Below, in pieces: positions 26,225 to 34,181 of a stretch of 64,000 nucleotides of DNA. The position numbers were made by a program, and so were the translations under genes. The notes beneath the pieces were generated by a model, which saw only the letters and a program-made list of their open reading frames with translations, searched no databases and was not told the DNA's origin. Within the stretch, counting starts at the first letter, position 1, and each line of letters opens with the position of its first letter. The stretch covers positions 101,888 to 165,887 of the forward strand of contig CAYOLG010000003.1 of NCBI GenBank assembly GCA_964404745.1. The letters are read 5' to 3'. The DNA comes from Pelagisphaera sp964404745. GTDB lineage: Bacteria; Verrucomicrobiota; Verrucomicrobiia; Opitutales; Opitutaceae.

Positions 26225-26266
26225 CATGACACTGAAAATGGTAACGTTACCATTTTCAGTGTCATG
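26225..26266. promoter_or_regulatory. 42-bp perfect palindrome with LacI-type operator core
   Basis: Every base from 26225 to 26266 pairs with its mirror around 26245/26246, with no spacer. The centre TGGTAACGTTACCA fits the LacI/GalR-family operator pattern with a central CG. The flanks TGACACTGAAAA extend the symmetry well beyond one operator. It sits between trhO and a convergent small gene, so no start codon lies close to it. It could be an operator, a protein-binding site of another kind, or a hairpin terminator for trhO. No LacI-family gene is in the window. Confidence 0.7.
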
Positions 26267-26317
26267 GCTACATCATATCCCGCCGCCAATCACGCAGCGG
26301 TTAATAACAGTTTTCTA

Positions 26318-26614
26318 TCAGCGGGAACGTTTCTTCGGCACCGGGGACGTCCACATTCGAAGCAAGTATTCGGAGAGATTGAGCATGCTGGTCTTCTTGC
26401 TGCCTTCATGGATTACGAGCTCCCTAAAAGGAGACTCGAAGCGCGATCGCTCCTCAAAATACTCCCAAAGTGAGCTATTGAGATCCAGCACCTTCGATTC
26501 GCGGCGCCCTCCCCGCCTATCGATTTCCGAAACCCGAGCCTCCCAGTAATGCTTCTCTTCCGCATGGTTTTCCAAATAGTCCATCAAGATGCGTTCATAC
26601 CGGTTCAAGCTCAT
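26318..26614 (-). CDS. Small protein of unknown function
   Basis: 98 residues, soluble, very charged: starts LNRYERILMDYLENHAEEKHYWEARV, continues with a basic RRGGRRESK segment and ends KKRSR. The steady helix-type pattern and lack of overlap with another gene argue that it is real. I do not recognise the family. It converges on trhO with the 42-bp palindrome between them. Confidence 0.6.
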   Translation of the reverse strand: MSLNRYERILMDYLENHAEEKHYWEARVSEIDRRGGRRESKVLDLNSSLWEYFEERSRFESPFRELVIHEGSKKTSMLNLSEYLLRMWTSPVPKKRSR

Positions 26615-26670
26615 CGGATAGACCCCTATAGATCGAATCGGGAAAGTAAAGATCCTCAGAGCATTTATGG

Positions 26671-26738
26671 TAGCGCCGCGCCTTAAACTGCACTTTGCAA
26701 TAAAAGCGCAAACTCACGCGAGCTGAAGCTCTGCGCTA
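26671..26738. repeat. Palindromic repeat, family 3 copy B
   Basis: Imperfect inverted repeat in the space between two minus-strand genes: TAGCGCCGCGCCTTAAACTG on the left, AGCTGAAGCTCTGCGCTA on the right. The right arm closely matches the one ending at 14756. Confidence 0.45.
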
Positions 26739-26836
26739 CTTTTAACGCACGCAAAAAAGTTTGGTAAAATGGCTGGAATCGAGAAGGGCTCGGGCGTAGG
26801 TAACTGTTGTGGGGCAATGCCGACGCTTTGGTCTAC

Positions 26837-27799
26837 TTACCTGCGGGAGCGGGGAGCCTCGTATCGGTTAACCAATTCCAAATCCCTATGCAAATTGGCA
26901 GTGAATTGAAGCAGAATGGGAATATCATCCCGTCCATCAAATTCTTTGACAATATCCATCTTAAGCAGCTTATTGCTAACAAGCATGTAGCTTGTAGTGG
27001 CTATTAGGGGACGCTTGAAAGCTTGTTTGCTCCTCTTTTCCGTTCCGATAAATTCTGAAGTATAGAAGTAGGTTAGGCGATAGTCGTTTTCATCTGCCAC
27101 AATCCAATAGCCATCCACGAAGTCTTCCATTTCCTCGTCGCGGCCAAATTTGAAAGCGATATAGTCATCGAACGATTCGAACTTATCCCGATCGGCGTAC
27201 TGTTTTCGAGCCTCGATTATATTTTCCTTGGTGGAATTTTTGAAGGCCTCAAAAGCGCTTCTATCGAACACCGAGAAGGCGTAGCGTTCCGGGACCCAGA
27301 GAAGAACGAAATTATTCACGAATTCGGAACCGGTATCCTTGAAGTACCGCTGGTTGTAGAAAATGCTGGAAAGCGTGTATCCAGCTTCTCCTTTCGCCGC
27401 ATACTCTTCATAAAGGCCTTTTACTTCCATTCCGTTTTCCCAACCAATGTATAATGGGGGATAGAGCCTTGCAACCCCTGCCTTAAACCCCCACTGCTTG
27501 CGGTACTCCACCCCATTCTTGGTAAACCGGTCATCTCCCTCTAGGGGAATTCGAATCGCTTTCTGTAGAGCCGGTTTCGTTTTCGACTTCTGCTTGTCCG
27601 TCTCCAAGGCAACCGCGTCGATTTCCGCAGTTTGATTAGAGTTTTCTAGCTGCTTGTCGCTCTCTGTTGAATCTATTCCAGTCCGAGAGACTTGAGCATG
27701 CAACACTGGCTGTAAGAAACCGATTTGCCCCATGCCGAGTATGCTCACCACTACCCACGTTCGCAGTGATCTTGAAATTGCATGTCTCCTTTTAATCAC
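26837..27799 (-). CDS. Exported protein of unknown function
   Basis: The GTG at 27799, six bases after GGGAG, gives 320 residues and a clean signal peptide (VIKRRHAISRSLRTWVVVS... cleaved near LHAQ); the longer reading frame upstream would put 29 extra residues before it. A Thr/Glu/Lys-rich linker (about 30-75) precedes a domain of about 240 residues rich in aromatic and charged residues (WGFKAGVARLYPPLYIGWENG, YGxFxxR-type strands, FDDYIAFKFGRDEEM). I do not recognise the family. Probably periplasmic or outer-membrane associated; no lipobox seen. Confidence 0.72.
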   Translation of the reverse strand: MIKRRHAISRSLRTWVVVSILGMGQIGFLQPVLHAQVSRTGIDSTESDKQLENSNQTAEIDAVALETDKQKSKTKPALQKAIRIPLEGDDRFTKNGVEYRKQWGFKAGVARLYPPLYIGWENGMEVKGLYEEYAAKGEAGYTLSSIFYNQRYFKDTGSEFVNNFVLLWVPERYAFSVFDRSAFEAFKNSTKENIIEARKQYADRDKFESFDDYIAFKFGRDEEMEDFVDGYWIVADENDYRLTYFYTSEFIGTEKRSKQAFKRPLIATTSYMLVSNKLLKMDIVKEFDGRDDIPILLQFTANLHRDLELVNRYEAPRSRR

Positions 27800-28242
27800 A
27801 AAAAACTCCCAGTTCGGACAACGTAAAATCGTGTCCAATGCCTTAAACATGGCAAGCATTCCCGAGGATCCCGGCTGGAGCTGCAAAAGATTCCTGAGGC
27901 AGTAATATAGTGGGCGATCTCAAAGTGCCCTCTACCTAAAAATAGGCTATGGACGCTCAGAAATCGCTGCCATTCAGGCAAAGCAACGGCCGCGTCCCCT
28001 TCGGGTACGACTGAACTCATGAGGCCAATTCCCCTTTCCCAGGCGTATCCGATGGGCAATTGCGCCTATTCGCGAATTCCGGAATTCCTCTAACGTACTG
28101 ATTTATACATAAATAGCCATTAAGCGCCGTCCACGCCATCCGATTTAAGCAAAATAGAAGAGCAAGGCACCCAGGAATCTAAAGACTTCGCCATCTTCAC
28201 TCGCCACACCCTATCAACTTTCATTCTTAGTTGGTTGGCTAA
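27800..28242. other. Intergenic region without a supported gene
   Basis: 443 bp between the exported protein's start and the KorB terminator. Short open frames here have no signal, family resemblance or ribosome binding site. The promoter of the exported-protein gene should lie in the right-hand part, but I cannot point to it. Confidence 0.5.
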
Positions 28243-28278
28243 CGAAGAAAGCCCGGTTTTCGAACCGGGCTTTCTTCG
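28243..28278 (-). terminator. Terminator hairpin after korAB
   Basis: Perfect 16-bp stem (CGAAGAAAGCCCGGTT and its complement) closed by a TTCG tetraloop, 59 bp downstream of the korB stop. The stem base is A/T-rich on both sides, so it may work in both directions; there is no separate T-run. Confidence 0.75.
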
Positions 28279-28337
28279 TCTGAAATCAATGGAGTCATTC
28301 ACCGGCTAGCCGGCGTCGAGCGTTCCAAACGAGACTC

Positions 28338-29243
28338 CTATTTCATGTGGGCAAACGTCTTTTTGAGAAGATCTAGATCGCTGGCGCCCTTGGTCTTGGC
28401 CCGAGCGGTTTCGATGAGTTTCTGCTCTAATTCGTTCTTAGTAGGCTCTGGCTTTTGGTAGTAGACGCCAAATTTCCCTGGCCAATCCTCTTCCGCTAAA
28501 GCGAGGGCGCTCGCCATGTTCGTCACGTCGTGTTCGTTTTCATCGATCACTTCGAAAGCGCCGCCCTTTCGAGGCACCGCTGCGTCGAAGGCCCCTTTGT
28601 AGAATTCCACGCATTCGCTCAAACATTCCACAACCGAAAAACCGTCGTGCTGAATAGCCCGCTCATACATTTCCATCATATGCTTGATCTGCGTGGCATG
28701 CGTGCGAGCCACAAACGTGGCCCCGCTCGAGAGCAACTTCCGCATCGGATTCGTTGGCCGGTCGATGGCTCCCGTGGGATCCGTCTTCGAACGAAATCCT
28801 TGTGGTGACGTCGGCGAGGTTTGCTTCTTGGTGAGGCCGTAGACGAAATTGTCCATTATCACGTAGGTGAGTCGGATGTTTTTTCTTCCAGCATGGTCCA
28901 GGTGATTGCCTCCGATGGAAAACCCGTCGCCATCGCCGCCGAAAACGAATACATGCAAGTCGTCTCGGCCAAGGCTAACGCCGGTAGCGAACGGCAAAGC
29001 TCTTCCGTGAATGAAATGGCCGCCGTGAGTGTTTACAAAGTAGGGAAAACGCGATGAGCAGCCGATTCCAGCTATGGTCACTATGTTTTCTTGCGGGAAC
29101 TGCAGCTTTTCCAGGGTCTTGAAAAACGCTGCCAGCACGGCAAAGTCACCGCAACCGGGGCACCAGGTCGGATGATCCGCGGCTATGCCTTTTTTCGTTA
29201 TCTTACCGCGCTCGACGGTTTCAGGGGCGGGAGATGCACTCAT
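28338..29243 (-). CDS. korB: 2-oxoacid:ferredoxin oxidoreductase, beta subunit
   Basis: 301 residues. Thiamine-diphosphate-binding beta subunit: HPTWCPGCGDFAVLAA near the N-terminus with Fe-S Cys pair, GIGCSSRFPYFVN, and VFGGDGDGFSIGGNH followed by VIMDNFVYGLTKKQTSPTS for the TPP/Mg2+ site. With the alpha-gamma subunit it decarboxylates 2-oxoglutarate (or another 2-oxoacid), reduces ferredoxin and makes acyl-CoA. The length and the Cys positions suit the two-subunit Kor class. It follows korA by 53 bp in the same operon. Substrate preference cannot be fixed from sequence. Confidence 0.93.
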   Translation of the reverse strand: MSASPAPETVERGKITKKGIAADHPTWCPGCGDFAVLAAFFKTLEKLQFPQENIVTIAGIGCSSRFPYFVNTHGGHFIHGRALPFATGVSLGRDDLHVFVFGGDGDGFSIGGNHLDHAGRKNIRLTYVIMDNFVYGLTKKQTSPTSPQGFRSKTDPTGAIDRPTNPMRKLLSSGATFVARTHATQIKHMMEMYERAIQHDGFSVVECLSECVEFYKGAFDAAVPRKGGAFEVIDENEHDVTNMASALALAEEDWPGKFGVYYQKPEPTKNELEQKLIETARAKTKGASDLDLLKKTFAHMK

Positions 29244-29296
29244 TGTATACAGGCTTTCGTTTAAAGTTTCTTAGACTATATTTCCGGGGAATGTGG

Positions 29297-31078
29297 CTAA
29301 CTGGACTGGATTCCCTTTTTGATTTCGCGAATCTTGAAGGTCAAACCGTCGGTTTTCGCTAAGCTTCTGATAGCTGGATTGCAGGTTTTAGCCCGCAGCA
29401 AGGTCGCTAGCTGGCCAAATCCATAAAGGCCTTGATCGTTCATCTCGACCACAATAATGTCCTTATAGCGACTGAAAATTTCGTCCACGTCATTGGGTAA
29501 AGGATTCACATAGCGGAGATGCAAGTGGCCCATCTTCTTGCCATCGCTTCTTTCACGTATGACCGTTTCCCTTATCGGGCCCCAAGTACTACCCCAGCCA
29601 ACGACCAAAGTATCGCCTTCCTGATCGCCGAAAACTTCGGTCGCATCCAACGAGTCGGCAAAGGCCTTAATCTTGTCCCGGCGTTTAGCCATCATCTTGA
29701 CGTGCATTTCCGGATTAGCGGATGGGTGACCGGTCTCGTCATGTTCCAACCCCGTCACTTGGGGGAACTTGCCCCCTTCTATCCAAGTTCCCGGAGGCGC
29801 GTGGCGCGTTATGCGATTCAGATCGTAAGGCTTAAAGTCCGCTGGACGATCCTCGGTGTTAAGCTCCGGCTCGACTATCAAACTATCCAAATCCGGCTCG
29901 TCAAACGCCTCAATGCGGGAAGCCATGGACATGTCCGAAAGAACAAATACAGGGACGCTGTAGGCTCGGGCAATCTTGGTGGCCTCCAAAGCCGTGTAAA
30001 AGCAGTCCTCAACATTCTGAGCAGCCAACACGATTCGCGGGCAATCGCCATGGCTGCCATAAATTGCCTGCATCAAGTCGCTCTGCTCCACATTTGTCGG
30101 CAATCCCGTGCTTGGACCCCCTCGTTGAATATTGATTACAATAAGCGGGATCTCCGCCATCGAGGCCCAGCCCAATGACTCTAGCTTCAGCGAAATTCCT
30201 GGGCCCGAACTTCCGGTTACCGCTAACCGGCCCGCGTAGGAAAACCCAATGGCGATCGAAGCAGCCGCTATTTCATCTTCCGCTTGCACAAACGTCCCCC
30301 CGTACTTTGGCAGCTGCGACCGAAGCATCTCCATGATAGTGGACCAAGGCGTGATCGGATAGCCGGCTCCATGGCGGACCCCCCCGGTCAAGAGACCCAA
30401 CACGATAGCCGTGTTGCCGTCCATCGTCACTTGCGGAGGGCCAGATTCTTCAGGGGCCGAAAAGGCATAGTACCGATCCATGACATTATCGATCGGATAC
30501 GAATAACCTGCATCGAAAGCTAGGTTAGCATTCCGAAGGATGTCCTCGGACTTGGAGCCGAAACGCTCCTTGAAAATTCCCCTGAGCTTATCGACGTCCA
30601 GCTTGAAGATCCGGGCAAGCAATCCCAAAGTGAAAATGTTTTTCCCCTTTTCTCTCGTCGATCCGCCCAGCGCCTCCACCGTCAAAGCGGCTATGGGAAC
30701 TCCGACCTTGAGAAAGCGATTATCGTCTTCGTCTGGATCGACATGGTCCGAGTCGTACAAAAGTACGCCACCGTCCTTTAAGTGCGATATGTGGTCGTCG
30801 TAACTGTGCTGATAAAAGGCCACTAGAAAATCAGCCTCGTCACCAGCTGAGAGCACTTCTCCGGTTCCCATGCGAACCTGGAATATCGAAGGACCACCCG
30901 AAATAGTGGCCGGAATCGTCATGTAGGTCATGACTTCCTGCGCGCTACGGCCAGCCAATCTAGCGAGAAAACCGCCGATGGATTGAATCCCGTCTTGGGA
31001 ATTACCCGCTAGCCTAATGACCGCGTCTTTGATGAGTTCCTCCGATGGAGGTGGGGATGCAGAAGCCTCTGTAGACAT
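29297..31078 (-). CDS. korA: 2-oxoacid:ferredoxin oxidoreductase, fused gamma-alpha subunit
   Basis: 593 residues. Residues about 10-190 are the gamma domain (NSQDGIQSIGGFLARLAG, ...TYMTIPATISGGPSIFQVRM), residues about 220-590 the alpha domain (DGNTAIVLGLLTGGVRHGAGY, ITGSSGPGISLKLE-like segment VTGSSGPGISLKLES, MQAIYGSHGDCPRIVLA). The fused layout is that of KorA in aerobic bacteria. No ferredoxin-like cluster domain is attached, so a separate ferredoxin is needed. First gene of the korAB pair; this provides a CoA-linked oxidative step of the TCA cycle, complementing mdh at 61250. Confidence 0.93.
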   Translation of the reverse strand: MSTEASASPPPSEELIKDAVIRLAGNSQDGIQSIGGFLARLAGRSAQEVMTYMTIPATISGGPSIFQVRMGTGEVLSAGDEADFLVAFYQHSYDDHISHLKDGGVLLYDSDHVDPDEDDNRFLKVGVPIAALTVEALGGSTREKGKNIFTLGLLARIFKLDVDKLRGIFKERFGSKSEDILRNANLAFDAGYSYPIDNVMDRYYAFSAPEESGPPQVTMDGNTAIVLGLLTGGVRHGAGYPITPWSTIMEMLRSQLPKYGGTFVQAEDEIAAASIAIGFSYAGRLAVTGSSGPGISLKLESLGWASMAEIPLIVINIQRGGPSTGLPTNVEQSDLMQAIYGSHGDCPRIVLAAQNVEDCFYTALEATKIARAYSVPVFVLSDMSMASRIEAFDEPDLDSLIVEPELNTEDRPADFKPYDLNRITRHAPPGTWIEGGKFPQVTGLEHDETGHPSANPEMHVKMMAKRRDKIKAFADSLDATEVFGDQEGDTLVVGWGSTWGPIRETVIRERSDGKKMGHLHLRYVNPLPNDVDEIFSRYKDIIVVEMNDQGLYGFGQLATLLRAKTCNPAIRSLAKTDGLTFKIREIKKGIQSS

Positions 31079-31762
31079 TTTATTCCAGACCCTTAGTGGG
31101 AGGAAATTGCGCAGTCAATCCGTTGGTTACGATTTCGAGAATTATTCCATCGAACTTAGCTCGCTCCTGCAATCGCGTATTGGCGTTAGCTTGAGGCGCT
31201 CTAAGTGCAGGAAGCTCGCTGGCGAGCGATTGTTTCCCCGGAGTCGTCCCTCGTTGATTCGCTCGCCAGCGAGCTTCCTGCACAAAATAATCGACGACCT
31301 TCAACTAAGTTGACGCCAAGCGCGACTGTGGGAATGCCGGGGCTGGGCGGCTCGACCTGGCCAAATCAACGCCAAATACGGCTATCTGCACAATCTGGTC
31401 CCCAAAAACTCCTGCATCAGGGAATTCCTACAACCATTGGTTTAGAAACGCGACAGTTCTTGCTCAGTAAATAACGTGTGAATAACTTTTAGCGTTTTTA
31501 CTTATATTTGGAAATCGGAGACCGAGCCCTTAATGGAACCTACAGAAGATTGCGAAACCACACTGGAGCAAGAACGTCCAAACTTCATCTACAAACCTGC
31601 CAGACGCCTTGTATTCGATACTGGTTTGCCCGTCCGAAGCCAAAATCGGGCATCTCTATTAAGTCTCTAATTCCCTCCTAAACCCAGCCTCGAGAGCCAT
31701 CTTTCAGTCCACCAGATCCCTTTGCCGAATCATTAATACACGATTCGGGCACCTATCCGCTA
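31079..31762. other. Long intergenic region with repeat and one tiny open frame
   Basis: 684 bp between korA and the divergent kinase-like gene. It holds the palindromic element at 31182-31317. A 45-codon frame at 31533-31670 (MEPTEDCETTLEQERPNFIY...) has GGAG twelve bases upstream, too weak to call a gene. The rest is A/T-richer and should carry both promoters. Confidence 0.5.
31182..31317. repeat. MITE-like palindromic repeat, family 1 copy B
   Basis: Same plan as 2792-2926: outer GGCGTTAGCTT and AAGTTGACGCC, inner GGAAGCTCGCTGGCGAGCGA near 31210 and TCGCTCGCCAGCGAGCTTCC near 31258. The inner arms pair almost perfectly. The two copies differ in the loop but keep total length within one base. 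Confidence 0.8.
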
Positions 31763-33397
31763 ATGTCGAAACCGGAGTCTCCAACAGATAAAGGCAGTCT
31801 GAAGAAGACTTCGCGACCCGCTATTGAAGAGCTAAGCGGGACGCTCTTCATGCTGGCGGTTGTTAGCGACGAGGATGATGCGGCAACATTGCGGGCGGAT
31901 TTAAAACGGTCCCGGCTGGCCGAATACAAGCTTCAGCGCTGCGCCACTACGAACGATGCTCGCAATATGCTTCGAGCTTGCGCTTTCGACCTGCTCATTC
32001 TCCAACTGGACGAATTCGAGAACCCTGAGTCCGAAGTCGAGCGATTTCGGGCGGTTGGATTCGAGAAACCCATCCTTGGGCTGATGTCTCGGAGGCGATT
32101 GCATCGTTCCGAATTCATTCGGCCCAGCGGGGTTGACGATGTCATTTGCATCGATGACTTGTCACCTTCGCTGATCGAATCGTCCATTCGATCCACGCTC
32201 CATCGGGCTACCCTAGCATCCGAGAGGGCCCTTCTGGAATCGCGACTGAACCTGTCCATGCAAGCGGCTCGAATGGGCTCCTGGACATACTACCCAAGGA
32301 GAGACCGGATTGTCTTGGACCCCATCGCTCTGGCATTGCTGAAACTGCCCAGCAGCCCGGCCGAATTGCCTCTGGATGAACTTGTCGAGCGGGTCTTCCC
32401 AGAAGATCAAACTGCTCTCTCAGAGGCTCTGGACCGATTTCCCCTCAAGAACGATTTGGTTGAATGCCGCATCCGCGTGAACGACGACCAAATGCCTCTG
32501 CGTTCCTTGGAATTGAAGGGGCGAATTTGGAAAGGCAACGCCTTCGAGGAAACGTCAATAATAGGCGTCATTCGCGAGATTCCCAAGGCAAATGAGTTGT
32601 ACGATCGGATTGCCGAGGCGAACCAGGCAATCCAAGAGGCCTTGGAAGCCAGAGAGGAGGCTTTCCGGAAAGCGGACCAAAAGCTGAAAGCCCTAGCCGA
32701 AGAATTCGCCTCGAATCAAGGCGATGCCCGCGAGGCCGAGCAAAAAGTGGAGATTCCCAATCTATCTAGCGAAGCGGCCAATGAATCGCTAGAGGAGGAA
32801 AACAAACCGAGGAGCGAGCCCGACGAAGTTCTAAGCATCGACAAGAAAACAGCCTATAGAGAGGTAGCCAAGTCGGTAGCCAAAAAGAAGGCCGCCATCC
32901 CTAAACAAGAATCCCTCCCCTTCGATTTCGCTCAAGAACCAGTGGCTGACTACAGCCCACCCAACCCCGCCAAGGAAGGATTCATCGGTGCGGCTATAAG
33001 ACTAGTCGAAATGGCCCGCAGCGAGAACGCGATCGACGCAACCATCTCCATCGACGATGAACACGCTATCGAGATGGAGGAAAAGAGGGATCTGCTTTTC
33101 GAAATCCTCAAGGAATTGCTGACGAATGTGGTACGCCACTCTCGGGCCCAGCTTTGTATCGTTTCCCTCTTTCGCGACGAAGACGAATGGGTGCTGCAAG
33201 TAGAAGATGATGGAGTCGGCATCGACGATAAGCTGAAAAGCGTCAACGCCCCTCTAAATAAAATCGGTCTTTTCCAGATCCGCACGCAACTAGCTCTGAA
33301 AGGCGGACACTTGGATATAGTGCCTGCGTCGCCGAGCGGTTTGATTGCCCGCGTCCGGCTACCGGTCTCTATTCGCGACGCCGCCAAGAACAAATAG
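31763..33397 (+). CDS. Pseudo-receiver/PAS/HATPase protein without a phosphorylation helix
   Basis: 544 residues. Residues about 30-140 resemble a receiver (LAVVSDEDDAATLRADL, FDLLILQLDEF) but the acceptor Asp is Gln. A PAS-like domain follows (about 175-285, MQAARMGSWTYYPRRD), then a coiled coil and a charged Glu/Lys-rich linker (about 285-400). The C-terminal HATPase (about 410-540) is of the NarX/LytS kind: ELLTNVVRHSRAQLCIV, VEDDGVGIDDKL, IGLFQIRTQLALKGGHL. I find no histidine-bearing dimerisation helix before it. It may act in trans with another histidine protein or as a GHKL ATPase. Confidence 0.75.
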   Translation: MSKPESPTDKGSLKKTSRPAIEELSGTLFMLAVVSDEDDAATLRADLKRSRLAEYKLQRCATTNDARNMLRACAFDLLILQLDEFENPESEVERFRAVGFEKPILGLMSRRRLHRSEFIRPSGVDDVICIDDLSPSLIESSIRSTLHRATLASERALLESRLNLSMQAARMGSWTYYPRRDRIVLDPIALALLKLPSSPAELPLDELVERVFPEDQTALSEALDRFPLKNDLVECRIRVNDDQMPLRSLELKGRIWKGNAFEETSIIGVIREIPKANELYDRIAEANQAIQEALEAREEAFRKADQKLKALAEEFASNQGDAREAEQKVEIPNLSSEAANESLEEENKPRSEPDEVLSIDKKTAYREVAKSVAKKKAAIPKQESLPFDFAQEPVADYSPPNPAKEGFIGAAIRLVEMARSENAIDATISIDDEHAIEMEEKRDLLFEILKELLTNVVRHSRAQLCIVSLFRDEDEWVLQVEDDGVGIDDKLKSVNAPLNKIGLFQIRTQLALKGGHLDIVPASPSGLIARVRLPVSIRDAAKNK

Positions 33398-33476
33398 TCT
33401 CGAGCCCGGTCGCAAAGAAGCTGTTCGGGGATCTCTCGACATCGATTCGCCGCCTTGACAAAAACGGGACGCAACA

Positions 33477-33668
33477 ATGGCCCTGATTCAGCAGTATTTG
33501 AACGAAACCTGGGCTCTGATCGCAGGGATGGGACCCTATTTGCTACTTGGTTTCCCGGTGGCCAGTTCACTGCATCGCTGGTTTCGCCAAAAATGGATCG
33601 AGCAACGTTTCGGATCTCCCGGCTTAACTTTGAATGGCTTTTCTATAAATCGGCAAAACAGCGAATGA
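33477..33668 (+). pseudogene. Truncated permease remnant (DUF318-like N-terminus)
   Basis: 63 codons. The first about 45 (ETWALIAGMGPYLLLGFPVASSLH, then RWFRQKWIEQRFG) look like the start of SO_0444/DUF318-type two-lobed permeases of several hundred residues. The rest of the protein is missing and the last 17 residues are unrelated. The stop TGA overlaps the ATG of the next gene as ATGA. A deletion that fused the permease's start to the following gene is the simplest explanation. Low certainty on family. Confidence 0.4.
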
Positions 33669-34162
33669 CTATGAGGCGACCCAAAAATTCGTTAGGCAAA
33701 ATAACTCTGTTCTCCCTGATCGTGATGGGCTCGGTCCTCAGTACGGGATACGGCAAAGAAGAGCTATTTCGATTCGATTCCTTCGCGGGCGAGACCGTCG
33801 CTGTAGAGCGGCAGCCCGTATTCATAATTACATCGCATTCTGACAATGATCTCAAAGAGACGTTGCAATGCGCCACCTTGGCCAGCGCCAAGCAAGACGC
33901 TTTTTGGATAATAAATTTCGCCTGGGAACAATCCTCCGAAGTCAAGCGACGAATCGCCTCTAAGCTTATGAAGGAGGATTTCATGAAAGCGCGGTCCACA
34001 GTGCTTGGCCCTGAATATCGAACGGCCGCCCGTATGATTTTAGTCGAGGCGAGCGGCAGGATTCACTGGAGCTGCGATTCCTTTCCCAGCAATAAGGAAT
34101 GGTCACAGGCCCTTTCTATCTGGACTCATCTAGCTGACAATCTACGCCAAAAGAGCTTATAA
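33665..34162 (+). CDS. Exported protein of unknown function, possibly redoxin-like
   Basis: 165 residues from the ATG at 33665, overlapping the stop of the truncated permease. A signal peptide is visible (MTMRRPKNSLGKITLFSLIV, cleavage near GYGKE). The mature part (PVFIITSHSDNDLKETLQC, then FWIINFAWEQSSE and ARMILVEASGRIHWSCDSF) has the strand-helix order of a thioredoxin-like fold with scattered cysteines but no CxxC; some resemblance to YtfJ-type proteins. 19 bp before hrpA on the same strand, so probably co-transcribed. Confidence 0.6.
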   Translation: MTMRRPKNSLGKITLFSLIVMGSVLSTGYGKEELFRFDSFAGETVAVERQPVFIITSHSDNDLKETLQCATLASAKQDAFWIINFAWEQSSEVKRRIASKLMKEDFMKARSTVLGPEYRTAARMILVEASGRIHWSCDSFPSNKEWSQALSIWTHLADNLRQKSL

Positions 34163-34181
34163 ATTGGTCCTAGCTAAAGCG

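Noticed and set aside
27796..28059. 87-codon minus frame before the exported protein
   Set aside because: Overlaps the better-supported GTG start; Cys/Ser-rich end typical of noncoding frames.
29519..30178. 219-codon plus-strand frame opposite korA
   Set aside because: Antisense to conserved alpha-subunit motifs; biased composition, no signal or motif.
31533..31670. 45-codon frame in the korA-kinase spacer
   Set aside because: Shine-Dalgarno too distant; no conservation evidence available.
32950..33570. 206-codon minus-strand frame over the HATPase gene
   Set aside because: Antisense to the N-box and G-box region; no motif.
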